The position numbers and the translations under genes are program-made. This document shows positions 40,774 through 48,811 of a stretch of 64,000 nt of DNA, one piece after another. Location of the stretch: NCBI RefSeq assembly GCF_040779325.2, contig NZ_JBFONT020000003.1, positions 305,783 through 369,782 of the forward strand. Direction: 5' to 3'. The notes under the pieces were generated by a model. The model was not told the origin of the DNA. It did not search any database and saw only the letters and a list, made by a program, of their open reading frames with translations. How positions within the stretch are numbered: position 1 is the first letter of the stretch; every line of letters begins with the position of its first letter. Source of the stretch: Aestuariibius violaceus. Its GTDB lineage: Bacteria; Pseudomonadota; Alphaproteobacteria; Rhodobacterales; Rhodobacteraceae.

Positions 40774-41205
40774 ATGGGTAACCATATGAGCCTTGAGAAA
40801 GAACTAATAGATTCTGGAGTTGATAGTAGTGCTACTTCGATCTTCCTGGAGTTCATTGAGCACAAGCATCAACTGGAGAGCCTTGACAAGAAGATTGAGA
40901 AGATAATTGAGAATGGGAGGTGGTTTGGTACTGAAAACTATGTCGCAATCCATTCTCCGACGAGTTTCTGCGAAGATGAGGCGGAGCCCGCCGAGGCGTT
41001 CGATTCATTTGAGCTCTTCGATTATCCGGACTCGTATCGAATTACTTTTGGGAAATTCAAGGAAGCGATGCGAGCAACAGCGCGTTACTACCTTACCCTA
41101 CATCCAAGTGAACGAGCGCCTGTATTGAAGTCGCTCGGTAGATTGGAGGGCTACGTAGATGATTTGGATCGAGCTCATCAACGCTGGAAAGCGAGGAAGG
41201 TTTGA
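40774..41205 (+). CDS. Putative immunity protein for the adjacent toxin
   Basis: A 143-residue acidic, soluble, all-helical protein starting at ATG 40774 (MGNHMSLEKELIDSG); ATG 40786 is an alternative. It starts 11 bases after the toxin stop, on the same strand, and has the same low G+C and less-biased codon use as the toxin tip. I recognise no named family. Segments are FLEFIEHKHQLESLDKKIEK, ENGRWFGTENYVAIHS, SFELFDYPDSYRITFGKF and a helical tail. Position, size, acidity and composition are those of a cytoplasmic immunity protein, which fits a nuclease-type toxin. The role is inferred. Confidence 0.65.
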   Translation: MGNHMSLEKELIDSGVDSSATSIFLEFIEHKHQLESLDKKIEKIIENGRWFGTENYVAIHSPTSFCEDEAEPAEAFDSFELFDYPDSYRITFGKFKEAMRATARYYLTLHPSERAPVLKSLGRLEGYVDDLDRAHQRWKARKV

Positions 41206-41256
41206 AGAGTTGTCCGACGCGCCGTGCAGTTTGCTCATACTGCACTTGCGGGTCGG

Positions 41257-41967
41257 TCAGGGAGTTGAGCGGGCAATCCGGGTCTCTTCCGGTTGGGTGC
41301 CGGAGATTTCGAGGATGAGCTTGCGCTTGATCGCGTCGGCCAGGTCGGCCTCGCTTTCGGCGGTGACGACGAAGGCGCCGGGGCCGCCGATGATCCGCTC
41401 CTCGTAGATCGCGCCGAGATCCGGATAGCGGGCGGGGGTGTCGCAGAAGCGGCAGAGGATCGGCAGGGCATTGATGGTGATGCCGGCGGCGATCACCTCT
41501 TCCCGGGCGGTGGCGATGGGCGGACCGGAGAAGCTGTTGGGGCTGTCGCCGGAGAAGTCGATGACCTTGCGCCAGCCGTCGATCTCGTTCCGTTCGATCA
41601 GGCGCTTGGCGTCGAGAAGGGCGCCGCCGATCGCGTTGCGCCCCGCGGCCTGGCGCGGCGGGCCGGGAAGGGCGGCGGCGAAGGCGGCTGCGGATTCTGC
41701 ATCGTCGATGATGGTCCAGTCGACGACGGTAGCGGTGTTGGCCGCCCATTCCACGTAGGTGAGCGCGATGGAGCCGTAGGCTGTGCCTTCGATCGCCGCG
41801 ATCACCTCGGGATCCCTCAGGGCAGCGGCGTAGCCGTCGCGCTGGAAGGCGATCTCGGCCTCGGTGATGGAGCCGGAGGCGTCGGCCAGCAGAACAAGCT
41901 CGAGATCCACATCCTGGGCGGCGGCGGGGCCTGCCAGGGCGGCGAGGCAGAGAAGGGCTGTGCGCAT
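41257..41967 (-). CDS. DUF1194 secreted von Willebrand factor A-like protein
   Basis: The 236-residue protein has a signal peptide (MRTALLCLAALAGPAAAQ). The vWA-like fold is shown by VDLELVLLADASGSITEAEI, with the DxSxS metal-site motif, and VIDFSGDSPNSFSGP. GFLR-type end segments (AFVVTAESEADLADAIKRKL) match DUF1194, common in alphaproteobacteria. It acts outside the cytoplasm; the role is unknown. Followed (in the direction of transcription) by a 50-base gap and the toxin-immunity locus on the other strand, and preceded by a small unknown gene. Confidence 0.88.
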   Translation of the reverse strand: MRTALLCLAALAGPAAAQDVDLELVLLADASGSITEAEIAFQRDGYAAALRDPEVIAAIEGTAYGSIALTYVEWAANTATVVDWTIIDDAESAAAFAAALPGPPRQAAGRNAIGGALLDAKRLIERNEIDGWRKVIDFSGDSPNSFSGPPIATAREEVIAAGITINALPILCRFCDTPARYPDLGAIYEERIIGGPGAFVVTAESEADLADAIKRKLILEISGTQPEETRIARSTP

Positions 41968-42021
41968 GGGGTGGGAGGTAGGCGCGCGGGGCGGTTTGTC
42001 ATGGACGTTTCGAAGGTCGCC

Positions 42022-42393
42022 TCAGGCCTCGGTCCGTTTGCGCTGGAAAAGGGCGAGGCAGAGGATCGCGTCGGTCAGCGCCAGGGCGACGGTCGGCCCC
42101 GTGCCGATGCCGATGGCGGCATCGTTGTCGCGGGTCGATCCCTCACGCAGGGAGCACCGCCAGTGCCCATCGGGTTCGCGCGCCTTGCCGCGAAGCGAGA
42201 TCGTCCAGCCGGGCAGGCAGGCATCCACCATATGGATCGCGTCCTCGGTCGTGTCCGTGGAATCCTCCGGGGGGATTGGGGCCTGCGGGTAAACGCTTTG
42301 GAGCGCGGTGGTGACTTCGACCAGCAGGGCGTGGTCGAGCACGGACGCGGTTTGAACCTTGGCGCGGAGCGTTTCAAGCAGGTCTGCGGGCAT
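42022..42393 (-). CDS. Small protein with phage ABA-sandwich-like domain
   Basis: The start at ATG 42393 (MPADLLETLRAKVQTAS) has AAAGG upstream, and gives 123 residues; the longer frame to 42504 runs back through the ppsA promoter. HMVDACLPGWTISLRGKARE, then HWRCSLREGS, and PTVALALTDAILCLALF follow the layout of the ABA-sandwich domain seen in phage and bacterial small proteins (leucine-rich helix, W/H core strand, ALT.A.LCLA helix). Function unknown. It lies 54 bases ahead of the DUF1194 gene on the same strand, so the two may be co-transcribed. Confidence 0.65.
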   Translation of the reverse strand: MPADLLETLRAKVQTASVLDHALLVEVTTALQSVYPQAPIPPEDSTDTTEDAIHMVDACLPGWTISLRGKAREPDGHWRCSLREGSTRDNDAAIGIGTGPTVALALTDAILCLALFQRKRTEA

Positions 42394-42524
42394 GAGGCAC
42401 CTTTCTCCCAATCGATTGCCCGAGACATGCCCCGGGCGGTGATGCTGCGCTTTGACAGAGGTCAATCCGTTCTGCCGCGTCCGCCACCATAAAGCGGAAG
42501 ACACCGCACGTAGAGGAGCATCAC

Positions 42525-44906
42525 ATGTCCGGTCCTATCAAGTCTGTCATATGGTTCGACACTCTTGCCAGGGGGGACGTGGCGCTTGTCGGCGGCAAGA
42601 ACAGCTCTCTCGGCGAGATGGTGCAGGCGCTGGCCGGCGCCGGGATCAAGGTGCCGCCGGGCTATGCCACGACGTCGGACGCCTATCGGGCGTTTCTAAA
42701 TCACAACGATCTGGTCACGATGATCGCCGAGACGGTCGCGGAATTGGAGGATCACAAGATCAGCCTGCAGGAGGCGGGACGGATCATCCGGGCGGCCATC
42801 GTGCGGGGAGACTGGCCGGAGGACATCCGCGCGGCGATCACGACCGCCTATGAGGAGCTGTCCGAGCGGGCAGGGGTCAAGGAGGTGCCGGTGGCCGTCC
42901 GGTCGAGCGCGACGGCGGAGGATCTGCCGGATGCCAGTTTCGCCGGGCAGCAGGAGACGTTTCTGAACGTGCGGGGCGCGGATGCGCTGCTGGCGGCGTG
43001 CCGGAAGTGCTTTGCCTCTCTCTTCACCGACCGGGCGATCAGCTACCGCAAGGTGAAGGGGTTCGATCACAGCCAGATCGCGCTGTCGGTCGGCGTCCAG
43101 CAGATGGTGCGGTCGGATATCGGCGGGTCGGGGGTGATGTTCTCGATCGACACGGAATCGGGGTTCGACAAGGTGGTGCTGATCAACGCGGCCTGGGGGC
43201 TGGGCGAGAACGTCGTGCAGGGGGCGGTGAACCCGGACGAGTATCAGGTGTTCAAGCCGCTTCTGGAGACGGCGAAGCTGTCGCCGATCGTCGAGAAGAA
43301 GCTGGGCGAGAAAGAGCAGAAGATGATCTACGCGGCCCAGAAGGGCGGCGAGACGCGGAACGTGCCGACCTCTAAGGCCGAGCGGCTGGCGTTTGTTCTG
43401 AGCGATGCGGAGATCCTGGATCTGGCGCGGCAGGCGGTGACGATCGAGGCCCATTACGGGCAGCCGATGGACATGGAATGGGCCAAGGATGGCGAGACGG
43501 GGGAGCTCTTCATCGTGCAGGCCCGGCCCGAGACGGTGCAGTCGCGGATCGATACAGGCGTCCTGAAATCCTACAGCGTGACCGATACCGGCGAGGAGAT
43601 CGTGCGCGGCCTGAGCGTGGGGTCGGCCGTGACCTCGGGGCGGGTCTGCCTGATCGAACATGCCAGCGACATCGAGCGGTTCGTGGATGGCTCGATCCTG
43701 GTGACCTCGACCACGGATCCGGATTGGGTACCGATCATGAAGCGGGCGACCGCGATCATCACCGATCACGGCGGGCGGACCTCGCACGCGGCCATCGTGA
43801 GCCGCGAGCTGGGGGTGCCTGCGATCGTCGGCACGGGGGACGCGACGCATGTGCTGCATGACCAGCAGGAGGTGACGCTCTCGTGCGCGGGGGGCGATGA
43901 GGGCGTCGTCTATGCGGGGAGCGCCACGATCTCGGTCGAGGACATGACGCTGGGCGACATCCCCGAGACGACAACGCGGGTGATGCTGAACCTCGCCAAT
44001 CCGGCGGCAGCGTTCCGGTGGTGGCGGCTGCCGTTCGACGGGGTGGGCCTGGCGCGGATGGAGTTCGTGGTGAACGGCGCCGTGCAGATCCATCCGATGG
44101 CGCTGGTGAATTACGACACGTTGACGGATCAGGACGCGAAGGAGCGGATCGGTGCGCTGACGCGGGGCTATGAGAACAAGCCCGATTACTTTGTGGAGCG
44201 GCTGGCGCGGGGCCTGTCGCGGATTGCGGCAGTGGCCTATCCCAAGCCGGTCATCATCCGGATGAGTGATTTCAAGACGAACGAATATGCGGAGCTTCTG
44301 GGCGGGCATGCCTTCGAGCCGGATGAGGAGAACCCGATGATCGGGTTCCGGGGCGCGTCGCGCTATTACTCGGACCGGTATCGGGAGGGGTTTGCGCTGG
44401 AATGCCGCGCGATCCGGATGTTGCGCGAAGAGATGGGGTTCGACAATGTCGTGGTCATGATCCCGTTCTGCAGGACACCGGAAGAGGCCGACCGCGTCTT
44501 GGGCGTGATGGCGGAGAACGGGCTGACGCGGGGCGAGAAGGGGCTGGAGGTCTATGTGATGGGAGAGATCCCGTCGAACGTCATCCGGGCGGCGGAGTTT
44601 GCGGAGCGGTTCGACGGCTTCTCGATCGGGTCGAACGATCTGACGCAGCTGACGCTGGGGATCGACCGGGATTCCGAGGAGCTGGCGCCGCTGTTTTCGG
44701 AGGCGGACCCGTCGGTCGTCTGGATGATCGAGACGCTGATCGAGAAGGCCCATGCGGCGGGGGCCAAGGTGGGCCTGTGCGGGCAGGCGCCGAGCAACGA
44801 TCCGGCCTTTGCGAAGGTGCTGGTGCAGGCGGGGATCGATTCGATCTCGGTGACGCCGGACAGCTTTCTGGCGGTCAAAAAGAACGTGGCCGAGGCGGAA
44901 GGGTGA
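42525..44906 (+). CDS. ppsA: Phosphoenolpyruvate synthase
   Basis: The 793-residue protein has the N-terminal ATP-binding domain (VGGKNSSLGEMVQALAGAG, AVRSSATAEDLPDASFAGQQ, FSIDTESGF), the swivelling phosphohistidine domain with catalytic H421 in GGRTSHAAIVSRELGVPAIV, and the C-terminal PEP/pyruvate barrel (GVGLARMEFV, PVIIRMSDFKTNEYAELLGG, IGSNDLTQLTLGIDRD). H421 matches the E. coli PpsA numbering. It makes PEP from pyruvate and ATP for gluconeogenesis. The AGAGGAG ribosome site lies eight bases upstream. The stop overlaps the start of the dehydrogenase gene, so lactate to PEP is one operon. Confidence 0.96.
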   Translation: MSGPIKSVIWFDTLARGDVALVGGKNSSLGEMVQALAGAGIKVPPGYATTSDAYRAFLNHNDLVTMIAETVAELEDHKISLQEAGRIIRAAIVRGDWPEDIRAAITTAYEELSERAGVKEVPVAVRSSATAEDLPDASFAGQQETFLNVRGADALLAACRKCFASLFTDRAISYRKVKGFDHSQIALSVGVQQMVRSDIGGSGVMFSIDTESGFDKVVLINAAWGLGENVVQGAVNPDEYQVFKPLLETAKLSPIVEKKLGEKEQKMIYAAQKGGETRNVPTSKAERLAFVLSDAEILDLARQAVTIEAHYGQPMDMEWAKDGETGELFIVQARPETVQSRIDTGVLKSYSVTDTGEEIVRGLSVGSAVTSGRVCLIEHASDIERFVDGSILVTSTTDPDWVPIMKRATAIITDHGGRTSHAAIVSRELGVPAIVGTGDATHVLHDQQEVTLSCAGGDEGVVYAGSATISVEDMTLGDIPETTTRVMLNLANPAAAFRWWRLPFDGVGLARMEFVVNGAVQIHPMALVNYDTLTDQDAKERIGALTRGYENKPDYFVERLARGLSRIAAVAYPKPVIIRMSDFKTNEYAELLGGHAFEPDEENPMIGFRGASRYYSDRYREGFALECRAIRMLREEMGFDNVVVMIPFCRTPEEADRVLGVMAENGLTRGEKGLEVYVMGEIPSNVIRAAEFAERFDGFSIGSNDLTQLTLGIDRDSEELAPLFSEADPSVVWMIETLIEKAHAAGAKVGLCGQAPSNDPAFAKVLVQAGIDSISVTPDSFLAVKKNVAEAEG

Positions 44907-45835
44907 AGGTCGGTATTGTCGGCGCCGGGCAGGTCGGAAGCTCTGCCGCTTACGCGATGGCGCTGATGGGCGTCGGGACCGAGATCGTCCTGATCGACCG
45001 GGATGCCGATCTGGCCGAGGCGCAGGCGCAGGACATCGCCCATGCCATCCCCTTTGCCGAGCCGGTGATCGTGCGGGCGGCGGGCTATGACAGCCTGACG
45101 GAGGCCGCGGTGGTCATCATCGCCGCGGGGGTGAGCCAGAAGCCGGGCGAGAGCCGTCTGGATCTGCTGGACCGCAATGTTGCGGTCTTTCGCGAGGTCG
45201 TGGGGTCGGTGATGACCCATGCGCCGGACGCCATCCTTCTGGTCGCGTCGAACCCCGTGGACGTGATGACCTTCGCCACCTGGAAGCTGTCGGGTCTGGC
45301 GGCCGAGCGGGTGGTGGGGTCGGGGACGATTCTGGATACGGCGCGGTTTCGTAGCTTGCTGGGCGCGCATCTGGGGATCGCGCCGCAATCGGTCCATGCC
45401 TATGTGCTGGGCGAGCACGGCGACAGCGAGGTGTCGATCTGGTCGAGCGCCACGGCAGGCAACGTGCCGATCACCTCTTTCGCAGATCAGGTCGGGCGGC
45501 CGCTGGGCCCGGAGATCCGGGAGGAGATCGGCCAGAATGTGCGCGACGCGGCCTATACGATCATCGCCGGCAAGGGGGCGACCTATTACGGGATCGGCGC
45601 CGGGCTGGCGCGGATCGTGCGAGCGATCCTCGATGACGAGAAGGCGGTGTTCAGCGTGTCGGTGACCATGCCCGAAATCTGTGGATTCAGCGAGGTGGCG
45701 CTGTCGCTGCCGCGGATCGTGGGCAAGGATGGGGCGATCGCCGACCTGATGCCTGCGTTGGATGAGGGCGAGCGGGAGGCGCTGACCGCGAGCGCCAAGG
45801 TGATTTCGGACCTGTCGACGTCGCTGACCTTCTAA
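44903..45835 (+). CDS. ldh: L-lactate dehydrogenase (LDH/MDH family)
   Basis: The start is GTG 44903, overlapping the ppsA stop (GTGA); a frame running back to 44402 is not credible. The 310-residue protein has the NAD-binding KVGIVGAGQVGSSAAYAM, D52-type NAD ribose contact (LIDRD), and the specificity loop GVSQKPGESRLDLLDRN. Glutamine in this loop is the LDH residue (malate dehydrogenases have Arg). NPVDV, GSGTILDTARFR and the catalytic His of GEHGDSEV are present. It interconverts lactate and pyruvate; overlap with ppsA suggests lactate assimilation into PEP. Confidence 0.88.
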   Translation: MKVGIVGAGQVGSSAAYAMALMGVGTEIVLIDRDADLAEAQAQDIAHAIPFAEPVIVRAAGYDSLTEAAVVIIAAGVSQKPGESRLDLLDRNVAVFREVVGSVMTHAPDAILLVASNPVDVMTFATWKLSGLAAERVVGSGTILDTARFRSLLGAHLGIAPQSVHAYVLGEHGDSEVSIWSSATAGNVPITSFADQVGRPLGPEIREEIGQNVRDAAYTIIAGKGATYYGIGAGLARIVRAILDDEKAVFSVSVTMPEICGFSEVALSLPRIVGKDGAIADLMPALDEGEREALTASAKVISDLSTSLTF

Positions 45836-45987
45836 GCTTGGCGTCTGTCACCGGGCGTTGATTGCTTTGCGTAGGCGTGCCGGTATTCGGAGGAGTCATG
45901 GGTGAACCCGATTGTCATTTCCTCAAAAGAGTGCGGCCTTTGGACCATGCAGGCCCCAGCGCCGAATGAAGCGTCCAGAAACAATAA

Positions 45988-46020
45988 ATTCGGAAGCGTG
46001 TGCCGAACACGCTTCCGAAT
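45988..46020. repeat. Perfect 14-bp inverted repeat between ldh and SUKH gene
   Basis: ATTCGGAAGCGTGT (45988-46001) and ACACGCTTCCGAAT (46007-46020) are exact complements around a 5-base loop, GCCGA. Such a stem could act as a bidirectional terminator for the convergent genes (T-poor tail, ATCTTTG) or be the end of a small mobile element. Confidence 0.6.
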
Positions 46021-46099
46021 ATCTTTGCGGATCTGACCCATACTTGTACGGAAGGCGGCCGTGCGAGACTTTGCTGCCGTTCGAAAGCTCCGAACAGCC

Positions 46100-46579
46100 T
46101 TAACTAGTGGCAAACCACTCGTCGCTCCATGGCCCCAAATATTGCGCAATCCATTCCGAGAATGAGTTGGCGACTTTCGCCGTATCGTTGAAGTCATGAT
46201 CCCAAAAGAATATCGCGGCGACCGACTTTCTGTCGCCCTCCAACTCCTTCATATCGAAACAAAACTTGCTGCCCATGCTGTCATTACCAATGACCAGAAG
46301 GTTTTCGGGCAAGCCGATGGGGTGCCAGCCTTCTGTTTCGCTGACGATTTCGTTAGGCGTGCAAAGCTCTGACAGGTCGTGCAATTCTACCTGTTCGTCT
46401 GCGATTGCTGAAAGGAGGTGAGGAGGCCATGGCAGCCCTATGGCTGTGACCTGCTCAACGTAGTCGATTGGAAGAACGATGCCAAAAGTCTGCTCAACTT
46501 CCTGTAGCTCGCTAGCCTCCACCGGCTTGGGAATTCTGTCTTGATCGCCCCACTTCTCTGCGAAGAGTTTCAGTTCCAT
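46100..46579 (-). CDS. SUKH/SMI1-KNR4 family protein, immunity-type, orphan
   Basis: A 159-residue soluble protein. PVEASELQEVEQTFGIVLPI is the opening helix/turn of SMI1/KNR4 domains, where E-x2-LPxDY recurs (here IVLPIDYVEQVTAIG). PPHLLSAIAD, LCTPNEIVSE, LPENLLVIGNDSMGSKFCFD and VAAIFFWDHDF follow the family order. SUKH proteins are widespread immunity factors against nuclease toxins. No toxin gene is adjacent, so it is an orphan, perhaps for defence against toxins from relatives. Its lower G+C than ldh and the PfkB gene on either side suggests later insertion. Confidence 0.82.
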   Translation of the reverse strand: MELKLFAEKWGDQDRIPKPVEASELQEVEQTFGIVLPIDYVEQVTAIGLPWPPHLLSAIADEQVELHDLSELCTPNEIVSETEGWHPIGLPENLLVIGNDSMGSKFCFDMKELEGDRKSVAAIFFWDHDFNDTAKVANSFSEWIAQYLGPWSDEWFATS

Positions 46580-46749
46580 CTGAGTTCTTACCTGACACGA
46601 AAAAGCTTGATCTAAGTCGGAAATGACCGGCAGCGGCCTAAATTGTCAACATCGCTTTGGGCTCTTAGCGGACTTGCGGTAATGCACTCTGCCACTCGGC
46701 GAGATTTACATTATTATGCGTAAAACTGCACTCTTATGATGAAATGAGA

Positions 46750-46767
46750 CCGATGCCGTGGCATCGG
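46750..46767 (-). terminator. Probable terminator after the PfkB gene
   Basis: On the minus strand CCGATGCC-AC-GGCATCGG is a perfect 8-bp stem, followed by TCTCATTTCATC. It lies 39 bases past the PfkB gene's stop. Confidence 0.55.
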
Positions 46768-46805
46768 AACCACCTATCCCACGGAGCTGGCTGTCCGGGG
46801 TCTCT

Positions 46806-47753
46806 CTAGATCGGCGTCACCTCGATCTGGGGGAGGAGGCGTTCGGTCTGCTCGAGCTCGCAAAGGGCGGTGGCGGGGGTCATGACGGCGGCCCCCGCGG
46901 CGGCGGTGCCGAAGCGGACGGCGTCGCGGAAGGTTTCGCCGCGGGAGAGGGCGAGGGTGACGGCGGCGACGAGGCTGTCGCCGGCGCCGACCGCGCTGAG
47001 CGTCTGGATGAGCGGCGGGCGGCAGAAGAAGCAATCGGTGGCGGAGAGGCCCATGGTGCCCTGGGCGCCGAAGGCCATGACGATGTGATCGGCCTTGCCC
47101 TGGTCGAGGAGGGTTCTGCCGAAGGTTGCCATATCCTGGGGCCCGTCGAGGGGGCGGCCTGCGAGGAGGTCGGCCTCTTCCCCGTCGACGCGCAGGACGT
47201 GGAACGGCGTGTCTGTGGTCGCCACGGCCTGGACCAGGGCTGCGCCGGACGTGTCGAGGATCAGGCCCGCGCCGTGCTGCCGGGTCAGCCGGTTGAGGCG
47301 GATCAGGGTGTCGGGCGTGACGCCGGGCGGCAGGCTGCCCGAGACGACGATGAGCGCGCCGTCGGTCAGGTGCGGTTCGATCGTGGTGAAGAGGGCCGCG
47401 ATTTCCTGGTCCAGCCAGAGGGGGCCTGGCAGGACGAAGCGATATTGATCGCCGGTATCGGCAGCGAGGACGGCGAAGGATTGGCGGGTGAGGCCACCGA
47501 TGGGCTGCCGGATCACATCGACCCCTTCGGCGGCCAGAAGCTCGCACAAGAGATCGCCCGTGATGCCGCCCGCGGCGACCAGCGCGGTGGAGTGCCCGCC
47601 GAGGAAACGGATCGCGCGGGAGACGTTGACGCCGCCGCCGCCGGGATCGAGGCGCGCATCGGTGCAGCGCAGCTTGGGGCCGGGGACGATCGCGGGCGCA
47701 TCGGCCGACACGTCGAGCGCCGGGTTCATGGTGACCGTCACGATCCGCGTCAT
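46806..47753 (-). CDS. PfkB-family sugar kinase (1-phosphofructokinase/6-phosphofructokinase type)
   Basis: The 315-residue protein begins MTRIVTVTMNPALDVSADAP. GGGGVNVSRAIRFLGG is the sugar-binding pfkB signature 1 and AVGAGDSLVAAV the anion hole with catalytic Asp. LVVSGSLPPG-type sequence (IVVSGSLPPGVTPDTLIRLN) is found between. This fits phosphofructokinase-2 or 1-phosphofructokinase. Monocistronic, with a hairpin beyond the stop and a terminator of the rplI unit upstream. No PTS fructose genes lie nearby, so the substrate is left open. Confidence 0.88.
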   Translation of the reverse strand: MTRIVTVTMNPALDVSADAPAIVPGPKLRCTDARLDPGGGGVNVSRAIRFLGGHSTALVAAGGITGDLLCELLAAEGVDVIRQPIGGLTRQSFAVLAADTGDQYRFVLPGPLWLDQEIAALFTTIEPHLTDGALIVVSGSLPPGVTPDTLIRLNRLTRQHGAGLILDTSGAALVQAVATTDTPFHVLRVDGEEADLLAGRPLDGPQDMATFGRTLLDQGKADHIVMAFGAQGTMGLSATDCFFCRPPLIQTLSAVGAGDSLVAAVTLALSRGETFRDAVRFGTAAAGAAVMTPATALCELEQTERLLPQIEVTPI

Positions 47754-47848
47754 GGCCGTTCCTTCCTGGGTCCTTTCCCGGCCATAGGAGGCAAAGAGCC
47801 CGCCGGAGGCAAGGCGGTGTCGCGGGCCGAAATGCCGCGGGCAGGACG

Positions 47849-47877
47849 AAAAAAGCCGGACCTTGCGGCCCGGCTTT
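47849..47877 (-). terminator. Rho-independent terminator after rplI
   Basis: On the minus strand AAAGCCGGGCC, loop GCAA, GGTCCGGCTTT then TTTTC: an 11-bp stem with one wobble pair, 25 bases past the rplI stop. Confidence 0.9.
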
Positions 47878-47901
47878 CAACTGAACGGTCTGGCGGTCGG
47901 C

Positions 47902-48555
47902 TTAGTCGTCGTCGCCGAGCTTTTCGTCGAGCTCCGCCTTTTCCTGAACGGCGGGCTCTCCGGTGCGCTGCTCATCCTCCGTCTCGAACTCGTCGAGCTG
48001 GGCGGCGCCGATATCGTCGAAGAGCTGTTCGATCTCGAATTCGGCAGCAGCTTCTTCTTCCGCGGCCAGTTCCTGGATCGACTTGCCCTGGGCCTGAAGC
48101 TCTGCCTCTTCCTGGGAGCGGGCGACGTTCAGCTTGATCACGGCGTCGACTTCCGGGTGGAGGTTCACGTGGACCTCGTGGATGCCGAGTTCCTTGATCG
48201 GGGCGGTCAGCGCGACCTGCTTGCGGTCGAGGCTGAAGCCCGCCTCGGTCGCCGCGTCGGCTGCGTCACGGGTCGAGACCGACCCGTAGAGCGAGCCGCC
48301 GTCGGAGGCGGAGCGGATCACGACGAAGGTTTCCCCGTCGAGCTTTCCGGCGAGCTTCTCGGCCTCTGCCTTGCCTTCGAGGTTGCGCGCCTCGAGCTGG
48401 GCCTTTTCGCTTTCGAAGCGCTTGATGTTGGCCTCGTTCGCGCGCAGCGCCTTGCCCTGGGGCAGGAGGAAGTTGCGCGCGTAGCCTTCTTTCACCGAGA
48501 CGACCTCGCCCATTTGGCCGAGCTTGGCGACGCGTTCTAGCAGGATGATATCCAT
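47902..48555 (-). CDS. rplI: 50S ribosomal protein L9
   Basis: The 217-residue protein begins MDIILLERVAKLGQMGEVVSV and has GYARNFLLPQGKALRA, the 23S-binding N-domain signature, a long central helix and the C-domain. About 60 extra acidic residues follow the normal end (near ARSQEEAEL), a tail known in Rhodobacterales L9. Last gene of rpsF-rpsR-rplI. Confidence 0.97.
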   Translation of the reverse strand: MDIILLERVAKLGQMGEVVSVKEGYARNFLLPQGKALRANEANIKRFESEKAQLEARNLEGKAEAEKLAGKLDGETFVVIRSASDGGSLYGSVSTRDAADAATEAGFSLDRKQVALTAPIKELGIHEVHVNLHPEVDAVIKLNVARSQEEAELQAQGKSIQELAAEEEAAAEFEIEQLFDDIGAAQLDEFETEDEQRTGEPAVQEKAELDEKLGDDD

Positions 48556-48567
48556 TTCGGCCTCTCC

Positions 48568-48795
48568 TTACTTCACGGCGTAGGGCAGGAGCGCCAGGAA
48601 CCGGGCACGCTTGATCGCCTGGGCGAGCTTGCGCTGGTTCTTGGCGCCGACGGCGGTGATCCGGGAGGGGACGATCTTGCCCCGTTCGGAGATGTAACGC
48701 TGCAGGAGCTTGGTGTCCTTGTAGTCGATCTTGGGTGCGTTGTCGCCGGCGAAGGGATCGCTCTTGCGGCGGCGGAAAAACGGTTTGGCTGCCAT
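48568..48795 (-). CDS. rpsR: 30S ribosomal protein S18
   Basis: A 75-residue protein: MAAKPFFRRRKSDPFAGDNA, IDYKDTKLLQRYISERGKIV and PSRITAVGAKNQRKLAQAIK are the S18 pattern throughout. It pairs with S6 in the small subunit platform; genes are adjacent and 12 bases from rplI. Confidence 0.97.
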   Translation of the reverse strand: MAAKPFFRRRKSDPFAGDNAPKIDYKDTKLLQRYISERGKIVPSRITAVGAKNQRKLAQAIKRARFLALLPYAVK

Positions 48796-48811
48796 CTGTC
48801 TGATCTCCTTC

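Noticed and set aside
41293..42492. 399-codon plus-strand frame opposite DUF1194 and the ABA-sandwich gene
   Set aside because: Gly-rich shadow crossing two minus-strand genes with signal peptide and domain evidence.
42696..44753. 685-codon minus-strand frame inside ppsA
   Set aside because: Antisense shadow of a strongly conserved gene; Arg/His/Pro-rich with no recognisable domain.
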